Assembly: GCF_023065955.2 (NCBI RefSeq)
Contig: NW_026622897.1
Location: 4,531,001 to 4,595,000 of the forward strand
Source of the DNA: Ursus arctos
Taxonomy: Eukaryota; Chordata; Mammalia; Carnivora; Ursidae
DNA: 64,000 nt
Reading direction: 5' to 3'
The translations under genes were made by a program, and so were the position numbers. The notes under the pieces were generated by a model. It did not search any database and was not told where the DNA came from. It was given only the letters and a program-made list of their open reading frames with translations. This document shows, one piece after another, positions 23,301-33,959 of this stretch (positions within the stretch are counted from its first letter, which is position 1; the number at the start of each line of letters is the position of its first letter).

Positions 23301-23849
23301 CCTCCGAGTTACTTAGCCGTTCCTTCACCTGCCTCTCATCCTCATATGCTGGTTTGGAGTTACGGTGCTCCTATTTCTTGTTATCCTTGATTTGTCTTAA
23401 ATTTTGTGTTGGTTTTTGGTTTTTTCTAGGAGGAGAAAGTGTGGAAATACCTTCATTCCACTTTAAAACCATTATTCTCCTCCAAACACTTTTACAGAAT
23501 ACTCTCATATTTTTCTTCCCCCTCCTCCCAAACCTTAAAGTCAGAGTGTAAGTGACCACTGTGCCCCCGCCCAGGTGTTGCAGACCTTGTCTGTGCCATT
23601 TCACCGCGTTCTAGACAACTTCTAACTGGTTTCGTCCACTTCTCTCTGAGTGAGGGGCTCTTCTGGAACCGCAGAAGGCTCCTATGTATCCACGATAGTC
23701 CAGAAGGAAGAGGAAATTCTCGCCCGCAGACGTATCACCCATGAACAACACGTGGGAACTGACGTAGAAATACCGCAGCCCCTCCCCCCTTTGCTGAGAT
23801 AACCCTGACGCGCCGCGTCCTTTCCGCACAGCGTCTCCTTGGGGTGAAG

Positions 23850-24500
23850 CTCTAGTTGCTCACGTGAATGGCTTCGTCAGACCCACTGCTGGGAACCAAC
23901 TCTGCACCATTTAGTGGCACACATGCTCCCACGAGGAGCCTCGGGATCGGGTCCCTCGGGGCCAGAGGACAGCGAAGCTCCCAGCTGGGTTCTGACGATG
24001 CCTGTGAGGCTGCAGAACGTGACCGCAAAGCCCGTCGTGGGTGGTGGCCGGGCGAGGGGCGCACTGGCCTGTGTCCCCAGCAGCCTGTCGTACACACGCG
24101 GTCCCTTGGAGCAGGATGGGGCTGGCGGGCGGCTCTTAAGTGCCACCGGGGACCAAGGAGAGAGAACGACGGGCTCACGTCCACGCCAGCTAAGGGTAAA
24201 ATGGGAAGGCAGAAGTCCTCTGACAGGGAGGACAGGACAGTCCCCTTCCGCCCCCACTGCCAGCCTGTTGTCCCCACGCCGGGAGCCGCTCTGAGGGCGG
24301 AAGCGGCAGGCACGGCGTCAGCCCACTTATCTCTGGGGTCAAGTCTTCACATTCTCCCTCCCTCGCGACTCTCCGGTGCCTCCGAACACCCCGTTTGCCT
24401 GCGTTTCCCTTCTCCAGGTGTTCTCAGTAGAAGTATCGGTCCGCACCAGCCGCTCCAGCCTAGCTGTTTACCTCATCCAGTTCTCGCCATAAAAACCTGT
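23850..24500. other. GC- and CpG-rich segment, function unknown
   Basis: CpG is frequent here (for example 'gtgaccgcaaagcccgtcgt', 'acacacgcggtccctt'). A 217-codon plus-strand frame (23868-24521) and 126-153-codon minus-strand frames overlap, which in GC-rich DNA is expected by chance. The peptides are Ser/Pro/Gly/Arg-rich and match no domain I know. It could be promoter-like DNA or a decayed LTR. Confidence 0.35.
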
Positions 24501-24521
24501 GTGTTTTCAGATTTCAACTAA

Positions 24522-25365
24522 TTTTACTAAAAACTGCTCATCCCATGGACTAAAAATACTAGCGATAGTTATATTTAGAGTGGACTGCGTGTTTCAGGAC
24601 ATTTGAAATCGCTTGGAATAGGAAAGTTCTTACTGCGAGAAACTGTCCTGGACTTATAGAATATTTGTCATCTTTTACCATTTTCCTGCTAAATGCCAAA
24701 GCACCCTAATCATTATGGCAACCGCAAGACTTCACTACACATTTCCAAATTCCCCTGAAGCGAACGGTGTCATTTCCATGAGAACGACGGGTCTATGCCA
24801 ACCACGGTGACCCCAGGAACACAGCCATAGGCAATCAGCTCAGGACCCTTCTCCAGCGTCAGCTAAAGGTCCAGGGGTGGGCTCGGGACCTAAATTGGTC
24901 CAGAAAATGAGTCTATCACTGTAGCACTGTTTGTCCTGCCCCTTTGTCTCCCCCCCACCCACCCGCTCACACTCTGAAAAAGCAAGCACGTAGCCTTCTT
25001 GAACGATTACTAGTGGGGCCCTATTATTCCTACAACGGAAACTATGCTCACAGTGGCACTAGGTCTGCGGATGGTCGACGGAAGAGGCACAACATAACCC
25101 AGGTTCTCGATGCCACATCTGTGCTGCTAAATCGGCCAACTGCAAAGCCCGCCCCACCCCTGGACTTCTGGCTGCGTGAGATAACTTCATTATTGGTTAA
25201 GAGAGCTGGAGAAAGGCTCTAACTCATTTAAAGTGTCTGATCCAAGTGGAGAAAGAAGCCCAGTCTCCCCTCTGTTACACCAAGCAGTCCAGGCCTGACC
25301 CCGCTCACATGGTGCCTTTCATCCTCAGAAGACACTGTCCATCACCTGTGGCCCAGCGAGCGTTA
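24522..25365. other. No gene recognised
   Basis: Unique or heavily diverged sequence. A C-run lies near 24950. No exon or RNA gene is seen. Confidence 0.45.
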
Positions 25366-26185
25366 TATGGGCCAGGGTTCCCCAGACACATCACGTGCAC
25401 ACACAGAGAAACAGAGTTCGGGACTGACTCACGTGGCTAGGGAGGCGGGCAAGTCCCACATCTCCCGCTGAGTCAGCAAGCTGGAGACCCAGGAGCGCGG
25501 ACGCTTCCGTTCCAGTCCGAGGCCAAGGGCTTGAGAAGCCGACGAGCCAACGGCTTAGCTCCACTCAGAGGCCAGCAGCCGGGAGACCCAGGAGGGGCCA
25601 ACGTTCCGGCTCCAGTAGGAAGGCAGGAGAAAACGGCCAGCGCCCCAGGGCGAAGGGAGTGAGGCGGGCGAAATCTACTCGGGAAAGGACTTCCTGCTCG
25701 CTCAGGCCTGCAGCTGACTGGCCACTTGCGGGAAGGTCGTTGAGGGGCATGACCGCGGGTTGACCCCGGAGAGCCCTGGGCAGTCGGAGGCTCCTCCCGG
25801 CTCCCACCCGAGGAAGGTACCTCCCGCCCACAGCTGGAGCCCTTTTCAAGGAATCGCGTGGAGACAGCGAGGTGGTGCTGAGACCGCCTGCACAATACGG
25901 AGACTGACCGCGGTAAGGCCCGTCTCAGCTCGGCTCCTAAGGTTCTGGTGGTCCCGTGCAGGGGGCTGTCGGTCTTGCGGCGCCCGCACAGGCCGCGAAG
26001 TTAGTGCCCGCCTGTCAAACCCGCGGCCTCGTGTACCGGGCCAGCGTGCAAACCAGCTGTCTGTCGTTTCAGATGTTAGCTTCATCCCAGACACCCCCGC
26101 AGAAACACACGGAATAACGCTGGACCAAGTATCTGGGCGCCCCGGGGGCCCAGTCAGGTCGGCATGTAAATTCACCATCAGGAGC
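25366..26185 (-). mobile_element. MLT2-type ERVL LTR, minus strand, with ~300 bp extra
   Basis: On the plus strand one reads the reverse MLT2 order: 'ccagggttccccagacac', 'cacagagaaacagag', 'gcgggcaagtcccac', 'agcaagctggagacccagga', 'ctcaggcctgcagctgactg', then 'atgttagcttcatcccagac', 'tatctgggcgccccgg', 'ggcccagtcaggtcggcatg'. About 300 bp (roughly 25760-26065) in the middle do not fit the LTR and have no visible duplication. No internal ERV genes accompany it, so it is a solo LTR. ERVL LTRs of this group predate the carnivoran radiation. The sequence is unusually CpG-rich for such age. Confidence 0.72.
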
Positions 26186-26310
26186 GGGCAGGCGTAGCTT
26201 CGCAAGTAGATCAGCGGAGTGGACGCCGGCGGCATCCCGTCCGCCCTGGGAACGTTCTGAACAGTGTCCCACGGCGCGCTCTCCTACACGCGGTGGTACT
26301 TCGTCTCCCT
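25480..26310. promoter_or_regulatory. Candidate CpG island over the MLT2 LTR
   Basis: My hand count gives roughly 70 CpG dinucleotides in about 830 bp of GC-rich DNA, close to the number expected without CpG loss, whereas most of the window is CpG-poor. The centre has clusters such as 'ctgaccgcggtaaggcccg' (25913 region), which also fits a plus-strand splice donor (gcg/gtaagg). A CpG island usually marks DNA unmethylated in the germ line, often a promoter. No coding first exon is visible, so a non-coding transcript or distal promoter is the likely product if it is active. Alternative: GC-biased gene conversion at a recombination hotspot. Confidence 0.5.
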
Positions 26311-26839
26311 TACAAATCAAAGGGACCCGCTCTTGATTTGGCTCTGCTTCGAGTGCTTTAATAAAACTAGTTTTAATCACAGTCTTTGTGAGATAGACGA
26401 ACGAACAAAGAATGCACTAGGACACATTTTAGTTGTGGTTCCTAAAAATCCACCTTGAATAACGGAACACTGCTCTGAGGCTCATCGGACCGTAGGCTTA
26501 GTGCACGGGCGACTGTGGACAAGTTACCTCGCGGAGCATCTGCGACCTGGGGAAGCGCACACTCGGGGGGCGGCGGGAATGACACAAATCGCCCCCAAGT
26601 CGGTAAACAGTGCCCTCTAATTGGAAAGAGAGGGAAAGGCGGGCCCATCGGGAAGAGCAATGGAAAGATCCATTGAAAGGGTCTTACTGGACGCAGAGAG
26701 GCCGGGACAGGTGGAGACGGGTACGAAATAAAGGCGATTCTCTGCACCTGCGCTCCCGCTCCAGCCCGGGCCAGCAGCGCCGCCCCACCCTCCCGCCCCA
26801 CAAGGGCGGACACGTGCTTCCCCCTCCCCCAATGCTCTC
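26311..26839. other. No gene recognised; GC-rich
   Basis: Unique GC-rich sequence continuing from the CpG-rich block. Overlapping open frames on both strands (26442-26858 minus, 26610-27038 plus) look like chance frames. Confidence 0.4.
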
Positions 26840-27120
26840 CTGGCATCCAGGCTTGCATCCCTTCCCTACACTACCGTCAAGCCGTTCTTCCCAAGTACAA
26901 CCACGGTCAGGCTATTTCCCAGCTTCCACCTCGTCCACAATCCCTCACATTCTCAGGGTAAGTCCTTGCTCCTCATCAAGGCACACAAGGCATTCTGGAG
27001 CCACGCCCTGCCCGCGTCTACCCCTGCGCTCAGTTTAGGCGGCCTGCACCATAGGTTTCTCAAGTAGTTTCGGTTCTGGGAAGGCAGGCACCATCTTCTG
27101 TTGTTCATCTTCAGGTTTTA
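26840..27120 (+). mobile_element. L2 LINE 3' fragment
   Basis: 'ttgctcctcatcaaggcaca', 'caaggcattctggagcc', 'gggaaggcaggcaccatc', 'tctgttgttcatcttcag' follow the 3' end of L2 in order. Diverged, non-coding. Confidence 0.5.
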
Positions 27121-27579
27121 TAAATTCTTCTCTTTTTTTATCTGTATTTTGGTAAGAACTGAGTTTGCTGCTGGTGACAATGACTTAGACGAGCCCGTCT
27201 GTTTCCTGCTCACGTACTCAGGTCACCAGCTAGGGCTGCTGTGAACACGGTGGCAAGGAGACAGGGCTTGTGGTTCTGTGCTGTGCAGCCTCTGTGCCTC
27301 AGTTTACTCTAGGGTCTTAAATGGTTGCTGTAGCTCCAGTCATCACAACAGCATCCCATGGAGGAGGAAAGAAACATGAGGGTGAGAAGCACATATCCCT
27401 TTCCTCTAACAGGACCTCCAGGCAGCAGCTCCCACGGTGCATGCTTACATCTCATCCACTATGTGACAGGCAGCACCTAACTGCCAGGGAGCCTCAGAGC
27501 TGAGCTGTTTTAGGCAGCCATGTGCCTGGCTAAAATTCTACAATTCTATGATTGAAGAACAAGGGGAAAATGCATAGAG
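27121..27579. other. No gene recognised
   Basis: Unique sequence with no recognised repeat or exon. Confidence 0.45.
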
Positions 27580-27803
27580 AGACGACCGGCAGGCTCTGAC
27601 CCAGCCTCACCTCCACTCTCTTTCCTGCCACTCAGCCTGGATACCGCTCCGCCACTTGAGGTCTCAGCCTAGCTGTCACCTCTTATAAAAAGGCTTCCTG
27701 AACCTCTGTCTCAAGTCTGGTTAGATGTCCTTCTTTTATGCGGTTACAGTCCTGTCCCTGCCTTCCCAGTCAATCCACTCATCACTCCCTTCACATACAC
27801 CAC
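27580..27803 (+). mobile_element. L2 LINE fragment, interrupted by an LTR
   Basis: 'agctgtcacctcttataaaa', 'aggcttcctgaacc', 'tctggttagatgtccttct' match the L2 3' region. It stops at the 5' edge of the MLT1 LTR; L2-like terminal text resumes at about 28340. Confidence 0.55.
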
Positions 27804-28215
27804 TGTGGGCTGAACGCTCGTGTCACCCCAAAATTCACAGGTTGAATCCCAGCTCCCAGTGCAATGGGCCTGGGGGAGGAGGGGCTTTGGGTGATTAAAT
27901 CATGAGGGTGGAGTCCTTATAAAGATTACAAAAGATATTTAAGAGCTATACAAAAGAGGGATTAATGCCCTAATAAAAGAGACCCCAGAGAGTTCTCTTG
28001 CCCCTCCCACCATGTGGCCCCGTCCACCTATGGCGACACAGTGAGAAGACAGCCGCGTATGAACCAGTTAGAGCATCCTCGCCAGGCACCACATCTGCTG
28101 GTGCCTTGACCTGGGACTTCCCAGCCTCCAGAACTGTGAGAAATAAATGTTTCTGATGTTTCTAAGTCACCCAGTGTATGGTATTCTGTTATAGGGGCCC
28201 AGATGGTCTAAAACA
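27804..28215 (+). mobile_element. MLT1/MST-type MaLR solo LTR
   Basis: It runs from 'tgtgggctgaacgctcgtg' to '...gatggtctaaaaca' (TG...CA ends). Internal landmarks in order are 'caggttgaatcccagctc', 'gctttgggtgattaaatcat', 'ggagtccttataaag', 'aagacagccgcgtatgaacc', 'ccagcctccagaactgtgag', 'aaataaatgtttctgatg'. The last carries an AATAAA signal. These are LTRs of ancient ERVL-MaLR elements; no internal region is present. No convincing 5-bp duplication could be read. Confidence 0.82.
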
Positions 28216-28227
28216 CACACAGACTAC

Positions 28228-28330
28228 ATGATTTGCCCAGGTCATAAAACAGAAGGGGGTGAAACTGGTGTATGAACCCAGGTAATCGGTCTCCGGAGTT
28301 GGGTTGATGCCCTGGACCACTTCATTATCT
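28228..28330 (-). mobile_element. MIR SINE fragment, minus strand
   Basis: 'tgatttgcccaggtcataaa', 'gtgtatgaacccaggtaatc' match the reversed MIR arm ('cttgcccaaggtcacacag ... gaacccagg'). Confidence 0.55.
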
Positions 28331-28339
28331 CCCCCACTA

Positions 28340-28445
28340 ATCTCCAAGACAGCAGTAAACTGTCGATCTCAGCAACATTTCCCATTACCTAGCCCAAAGG
28401 CTGATACTTACTGAGGTCCAAAAAACACGTGTTAAATCAATGAAA
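28340..28445 (+). mobile_element. L2 LINE terminal fragment
   Basis: 'cattacctagcccaaagg' and 'acacgtgttaaatcaatgaa' match the terminal L2 text, probably the continuation of 27580-27803. Confidence 0.45.
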
Positions 28446-31244
28446 AGGCAAATAACAATGTCTCTCATGGCAATCTGCAGCTGGTCTACGTTATCTCCAG
28501 GTCCCAGGCAAATTATACAAGATACAGAGCGCGACAGCCTGATTTATAATGAGGTCATCTGTCCCAGTCCCGCTTCAACAAGAGAAAAAAGAAGAAAAGA
28601 TCTCACACACAAAACAAAGAACTACAACTTGTTTTTGGTAGACCTAGGGCTTAAATTTTCTGGGTTCTTTTTGTAGGTACCATAAAGGCTCCTGGATGAG
28701 GGGTACGGCTCCGAAATCCCACGATGATAACCCTCGGGTAAGAGTAGCTGCTTTAGAGTCATTCACGGGAAGTAAGAGGGAGACTCAGTCCCCGCAAATC
28801 CAGCCTCCATGCCATTTATCTGTGTGTTAATCTCAATATAGAACTGCTCGTTCCACTACGACAACTGGATATAAAACATTTCTTAAATGAACCTTTCCAG
28901 GATGCGGTTACAAGCTTCACAGCTCTGCTTTCTGTGTGTTCACTTACTCACTGCTGGAAAACCCCGGTGCTCTTATATTCGATGCTGTTCTACCTACAAA
29001 GAAGCCAGGACGGTACCCTGTCCATCGGGCATAAAGCTCCAAGTTGTCTCATTCTCGACTCATCCGAGATTTTATCGCTTTTGGTCAGGATCACTGTGAG
29101 AGTCCCATCATTTATATAACCATTTTTTAAAACCTCAGCACATTGTCCCAGACGTGTAAATGTGGATCCATATTTGATGAGTTCCTACATAATTTAGAGC
29201 AAAGAAGAAAAGTCTAAGCGTGATGTGGTAACAGACTGTAAGACGTCCAACCTTGGTGCTGGCGGCAGGACCTACGGACTGGGCACGTGGGAACGGTGGT
29301 GTAGGGTCGCTCCATGGGATCGGGATCAGGGAGCGTTTCAATTCATCAAAAAGCAGCTCCTCTGCTTCACCACCACCTTCAACGCCCCCTGCTCTCCCCA
29401 CGTCGCACCTGCACCCACAAGCCTGTGTTAACAGGTGAGGCACAAGAAGCATTTTGGATTTTTTTCCCCAAGAGACCTCAACATTTTGGCATTTCATTTT
29501 ATTGTCCAAACTATCAAAGTAGAAGTCTCAAGATGTTAAAAACATCATTTGCATACAAATAGGGAGTCAGCATGAATGCCTGCACTAAAACAGTAACAAC
29601 ATTGATTCAAAGAGAATCAGAAAAACTAAGATTTTTACTCCAAGTGGAAAGAAAAGGATGCTGAAATTAGCACACCGTGTGAACTACAAAGCTGGTCAGT
29701 ATCCTTCAGCGCAGCAGAACCGGAACCTTCGGGGCTATCTTTTCTACAGAGAAGGGGGAAAAATCATCTAAAATTAACACATCTCCTTACGTTTACAGAA
29801 CTGTTTGATGAATGGTACAGAGCTGACTCTCCCCAAGAGTCAAAGGATATTCGAAGACCCACTGGACAATGCTCGTTGTGTGACAGTAAGACGTCACACC
29901 ATCATCTTTGTGCCTCGATTCTATCGGTGCCCTTCAGCCAGAGTCCACTAAACACACGTCTACAGCTGAGCAAGCTGGGTTTGTCTCTCGTTGCAGCGAG
30001 GGAGAGTCCTCGCCGTGGGGAACTGTAGGGTGCCCCAGCAAGAGGACAGGAGAAAGAACGCTTTGCAGGATGGGGTTTGGGTTCAGCATCTGGGGCACGG
30101 GAGCTAAGAAAGTCAGGGTTGGCCCTGGATTGGTTGCCGTCAGAAAGCAGGGGCAATTCAATTCTGTGATCGGGGGCCTCATCACATCTTATCTACAGGA
30201 AGGGAAACTAGAACAAGGATAGAAGAGTTGTGATCAGTAAAGAAGTTGTGATCATTTTAGCCACACACACACAAAAAAAGAGGTATTTGCTATTTTGTGA
30301 GTGGCACAGTGATCTTGTTTTTGTCTGTCCTTTAAAAGAAAAAGAAAATGGTCTTGTTTTGTCTGATTTTATCGGAGTAACCTTGGTCTCATTTATCTAT
30401 GAGTAATCTTGTCTGAAGTTGAAATTCTGTGAGATCGTTTATACCTAATAGGTGAGTAATATGGCCTAGCTGCAAATGCCAGGCTCTTACAAACGTCAGG
30501 TGCTCCTTTTTTCCTTTCTCATTTCCAACATTTGGATATTTTTTCTCAACACCATCAATGCATGAATAAGTGAATGACTAGCAGGAATAAATTTAACTTA
30601 GGAAAATAAAGTGACATGCATCACATTCAGGAATCCAAAATTCAAATCAGTTCACATGATCGCATCATCATCATTACCAAGAATAGCTGATTTCCCAACC
30701 ACCTCAAGGAATGTTCTCTCAGACAGCAGCAAGGACAGTGCCCAGTGAAAATCAGGCTGCTAAAAACTGCTAAAAGCTCCAACCAATTGATACAGAGCCC
30801 CCTCATCTTTCAGATAGGACGTCCCTTTCTTAGTGATGCCGACAGCCGGAAGAGGCAAGACAGCGTGGGTGGGTGAGACACTAAGTGTATTTACACGGGC
30901 TCAGCCCCGGGCATGCCCAGGAAGTCCTCACTCAGTCTCAACACTCTTCTCCTTTCAGCCATCCCGGTGACCCTGCGATGAGGGAGTTCACTCTTCAGAC
31001 CCTTCCCGGACTCCTCCCTGCCTCTTCCCCTAGAGGGAGGCCCCCGCAGCACCTTCAGCTCCTGCCCCTCATGCCGTACTGCATTGACGTGTGATTGCTC
31101 GGGGTGACTTCAGTAACGCGAGCAGGCCAACCGCGAACAGCTTATGCCCAGCATAATCCTTGGCATCTTCTTTGAGACTTTTGTGACTTTCGGCTGGCTT
31201 CCAACTATGTGCCTGACTTACGGCACCATTCTTGTTTGTTTCTG
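28446..31244. other. No gene recognised; unique sequence
   Basis: No exon, RNA gene or repeat family is recognised. Open frames are below 125 codons and overlap on both strands (29.1-29.5 kb, 29.9-30.2 kb). A short (CA)n run sits near 30263-30272. Confidence 0.45.
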
Positions 31245-31288
31245 TTAGTCTGCTATTGCACGTTGTCTTAAGAACTTACCCACGATCA

Positions 31289-31504
31289 GGGCGCCTGGGT
31301 GGTACAGTCGGTTGAGCGCCTGACTCTTGGTTTCGGCTCGGGTCATGATCTCAAGGTCGTGGGACTGAGCCCTGTGTCGGGCTCCGTGCTCTGCACTCAG
31401 CGGGGAGTCTGTTTGAGCTTCCCTCTCCCTTTCCCTCTGCTCCTCCCCACCTCCACCCTGGCCCCGCTCTTTCTCTCTAAAATAAATAGATCTTTTTTAA
31501 AAAG
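31289..31504 (+). mobile_element. CAN-SINE, older copy, inserted in a MIR
   Basis: It begins 'gggcgcctgggtggtacag', passes 'gtcatgatctcaaggtcgtg', and ends 'aaaataaatagatctttttt'. A 19-bp duplication flanks it: 31270-31288 and 31505-31523, identical at all but two or three positions. The drift in the duplication and the sequence type suggest an older insertion than the SINE at 3115. Confidence 0.9.
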
Positions 31505-31595
31505 AAGAACTTACCCGAGATCATGCAGATAATGCATAGCAGAGTCAGGATTCAAACTCATCTCCGTTCGACTCACAACCCTACCTTTTCCCTAC
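31505..31595 (-). mobile_element. MIR SINE fragment, minus strand
   Basis: 'acttacccgagatcatgcag', 'agcagagtcaggattcaaac' match the reversed MIR arm. The piece left of the SINE (about 31245-31288) is probably the rest of it, so the CAN-SINE landed in a MIR. Confidence 0.55.
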
Positions 31596-32329
31596 CTTAT
31601 AGAAAATTTCACTTGATTTTTAAAAATGGCAATTTCCAAGGAGAGTTTAATAACAACACTAAAGCATATGCTTCAGGCACAGGGGCTAGAAAGCGGGGAG
31701 CACCCTCCAGGTGTGCACTGCTAACAGAAAATAAAAATGAAGCGAAATGTCGGATCTATTTCATGTTTGACTTGTACGTAAGTGAGTCCTTTGGCTCATC
31801 CCTATCCTCTTCGATATGCCAAATCTGGAGCTTCTCTGTGTTGTGATCCAGGTGGGCACCCTTTGTGGCCCTTAAACAGCAGGAGATCAAATGTGGTGAG
31901 AGATCTGGGAGGACATATTCCAAGTCTGCACTGGGTTTGAAAACAAACAGCTCTCTTGGCCGCTGAAATGCTCTCTTTCAGTGTATTGAATACTGAGTGT
32001 ATTTTTCCTTGAGTTGAATGCTATCTTTCATACATTCCACTTGTTGCTAAAGCCCACGGTTTGAGAGATTTGGCCCTTTCCATTGTTTTAGCTGCTGTGG
32101 CCCCAACCAGTCAGCCATTCAGCCCCAGTGTTCCAGGACAGACCCTGGAATCAGATAAGGCATCAGGGTACTTCTGTAGGACCTAGCAAAAATCTTACTT
32201 CAAACCTGGGGAGGGAGATTGTGTTTTTCAAAGACTATATACAGACACAGACACACACAGACACACACACACACACACACCATTCCAAATACTCTTCTTA
32301 CACAGTGACACTGACACCTCTTCACTGAG
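31596..32329. other. No gene recognised; (CA)n at 32242-32281
   Basis: Unique sequence followed by a CA-rich microsatellite that begins with interrupted gacaca units and ends in a pure ca run of about nine units. Confidence 0.6.
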
Positions 32330-32825
32330 AAGTAGGGTCTATCCCCACCCCCCTCCCCATCCCCCTTGAATTTGGGCTGACCTTAACCCATCAAACATGG
32401 CAGAAGTGATGCTGCTTAGCGTCTAAAGTTAGGTCTTAGAAGGAAGTTACGACTTCCGTTTGTCCCTGTCTCTGTCTCTGTTTCTCTTTCTCTCTCTGAT
32501 GCTTGCCCTTGGGACCCAGCCACCATGTTGTGAGGAACCACAAGCCACATGTAGGTGTTCCAGCTGACACTGCTTTCAGCTCTAGCTAGACCCCAGTCAA
32601 CAACCAGCATCTACTGTCAGACATCTGAGTGCTGGAGACTGCAGATGATTCTAGTCCCAGCCTGCAAGTGTCCCAGCTGAGCCTTCAGACATGTGAAGCA
32701 GAGGCAAGTCATCCCCATTGTACTTTATCTGAATTCCTGACCCACAGAAACCTCGAGTGGTAATGCATGATTGTTATTTTAAGTTATGAAAGCATGGGCT
32801 GATTTGTTAGACAGCAGATAGGACA
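32330..32825 (+). mobile_element. MaLR-like LTR, subfamily unassigned
   Basis: Landmarks in order: 'cccttgaatttgggctgac', 'catggcagaagtgatgctg', 'gcttgcccttgggaccc', 'agccaccatgttgtgaggaa', 'gaattcctgacccacagaaa', 'gattgttattttaagttatg', 'ttgttagacagcagata'. I recognise this as an old mammalian LTR consensus of the MaLR/ERVL kind. Diverged; no coding part. Confidence 0.6.
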
Positions 32826-33339
32826 AATGGATTCCAGCAATCAAGTGCTCTGAAAAACAGAGGTCTGGCAATCTTGAAATAGGACCCTAGATATATATAT
32901 ATATATACTTCTCTCATCTCCTCTTTGCACTGCTTGTTCACACATGAGAGTTTGCAGGGATTCCCATCACAGAGTTTTCTCCAGGTTAATTATGAAGCAT
33001 CGAGTATAAAGTTGAAAACCACCACATTTGTTACAATCAGACACTCAGGAAACACACTAACTCCCACATGATTAGTGTACAAGTATTGTCTTGGCTTGTG
33101 CGATCATCGTCTCGTGTTCTCGACTCACCCACTATACAGCGGGAAACACGGAACATGTAAACATATCAATCTCTGAGGTACAAAAGACAAAGTTTGACCT
33201 AAAGTTCAGTGAAGTAAATTGATTTCTTCAGTTTCTTATAAATCTGTTTTGGTATCACCGGTCTATTTTTCTCCGACAGGAACCTAGTAAGTGGTGGGGC
33301 AGCCTGCCGGGTCCTGAGAGCATCCCAGTAATCCTCTAC
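32826..33339. other. No gene recognised; (TA)n at 32890-32907
   Basis: Unique sequence with a short TA microsatellite. Confidence 0.5.
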
Positions 33340-33470
33340 CCTGACGGACCAGGTGTCAGACACTCTTCTTACAACGTCTCACTTGATCCCTGTGTGGTTC
33401 CCTTCACTCCCATAGTATATAAGGAAACTGAAGCACAGGAAAGCAGGACGGAGGCTCTTCCTAAACACAT
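33340..33470 (-). mobile_element. MIR-like fragment, minus strand
   Basis: 'ggtgtcagacactcttcttac', read with 'caacgtctcacttgatccc' and 'aaggaaactgaagcacagg', follows the reversed MIR order with heavy drift. Confidence 0.4.
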
Positions 33471-33757
33471 TTAACTTAAGTGAATTCAACTATGTATACC
33501 TTCAATCGCGATATAAAGCAAAATACTTACTTTTAGTCATGCCTATGGCTCCAGACATCTCCTTCAACGAGCCTTTGTTTCACATGTCAAACGGTATCTC
33601 TAAAAAGAAAAGATCTGACTTTAAGGAGTATGTGGCCACCCGAAGACACCTGAGTTTGTGCTAACACAATGTGAGAGGCGCTTTCAGAGGTAACTGACTG
33701 TAGGCTCTGACTTGAGGACCTGACCCTCAGCACCATCAGACCCCAACTGCTGGTAAT

Positions 33758-33825
33758 TGTCCAAGGTCACCAAATGAGAAGGTGTTGGAGCTGAGGTTCA
33801 TGTCCGCCTGATTCCAAATCCCATG
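33758..33825 (-). mobile_element. MIR fragment, minus strand
   Basis: 'ttgtccaaggtcaccaaatg', 'ggagctgaggttcatgtccg' and 'cctgattccaaatcc' match the last 70 bases of the reversed MIR. Confidence 0.6.
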
Positions 33826-33959
33826 CATAAAGCATTCCACTGTATAATTCCACTCTACGGAATCAGGTTTCTCTACGAATCCACTCCGTTCACTTACAGA
33901 TCTGCATGCCTGCCTATTTGGGGACAACGCCTCTGTGATCATCATCATCATCACCAGGA

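Noticed and set aside
27804..28215. Part of an intact endogenous retrovirus
   Set aside because: Only an LTR is present; no gag, pol or env similarity lies on either side within the window.
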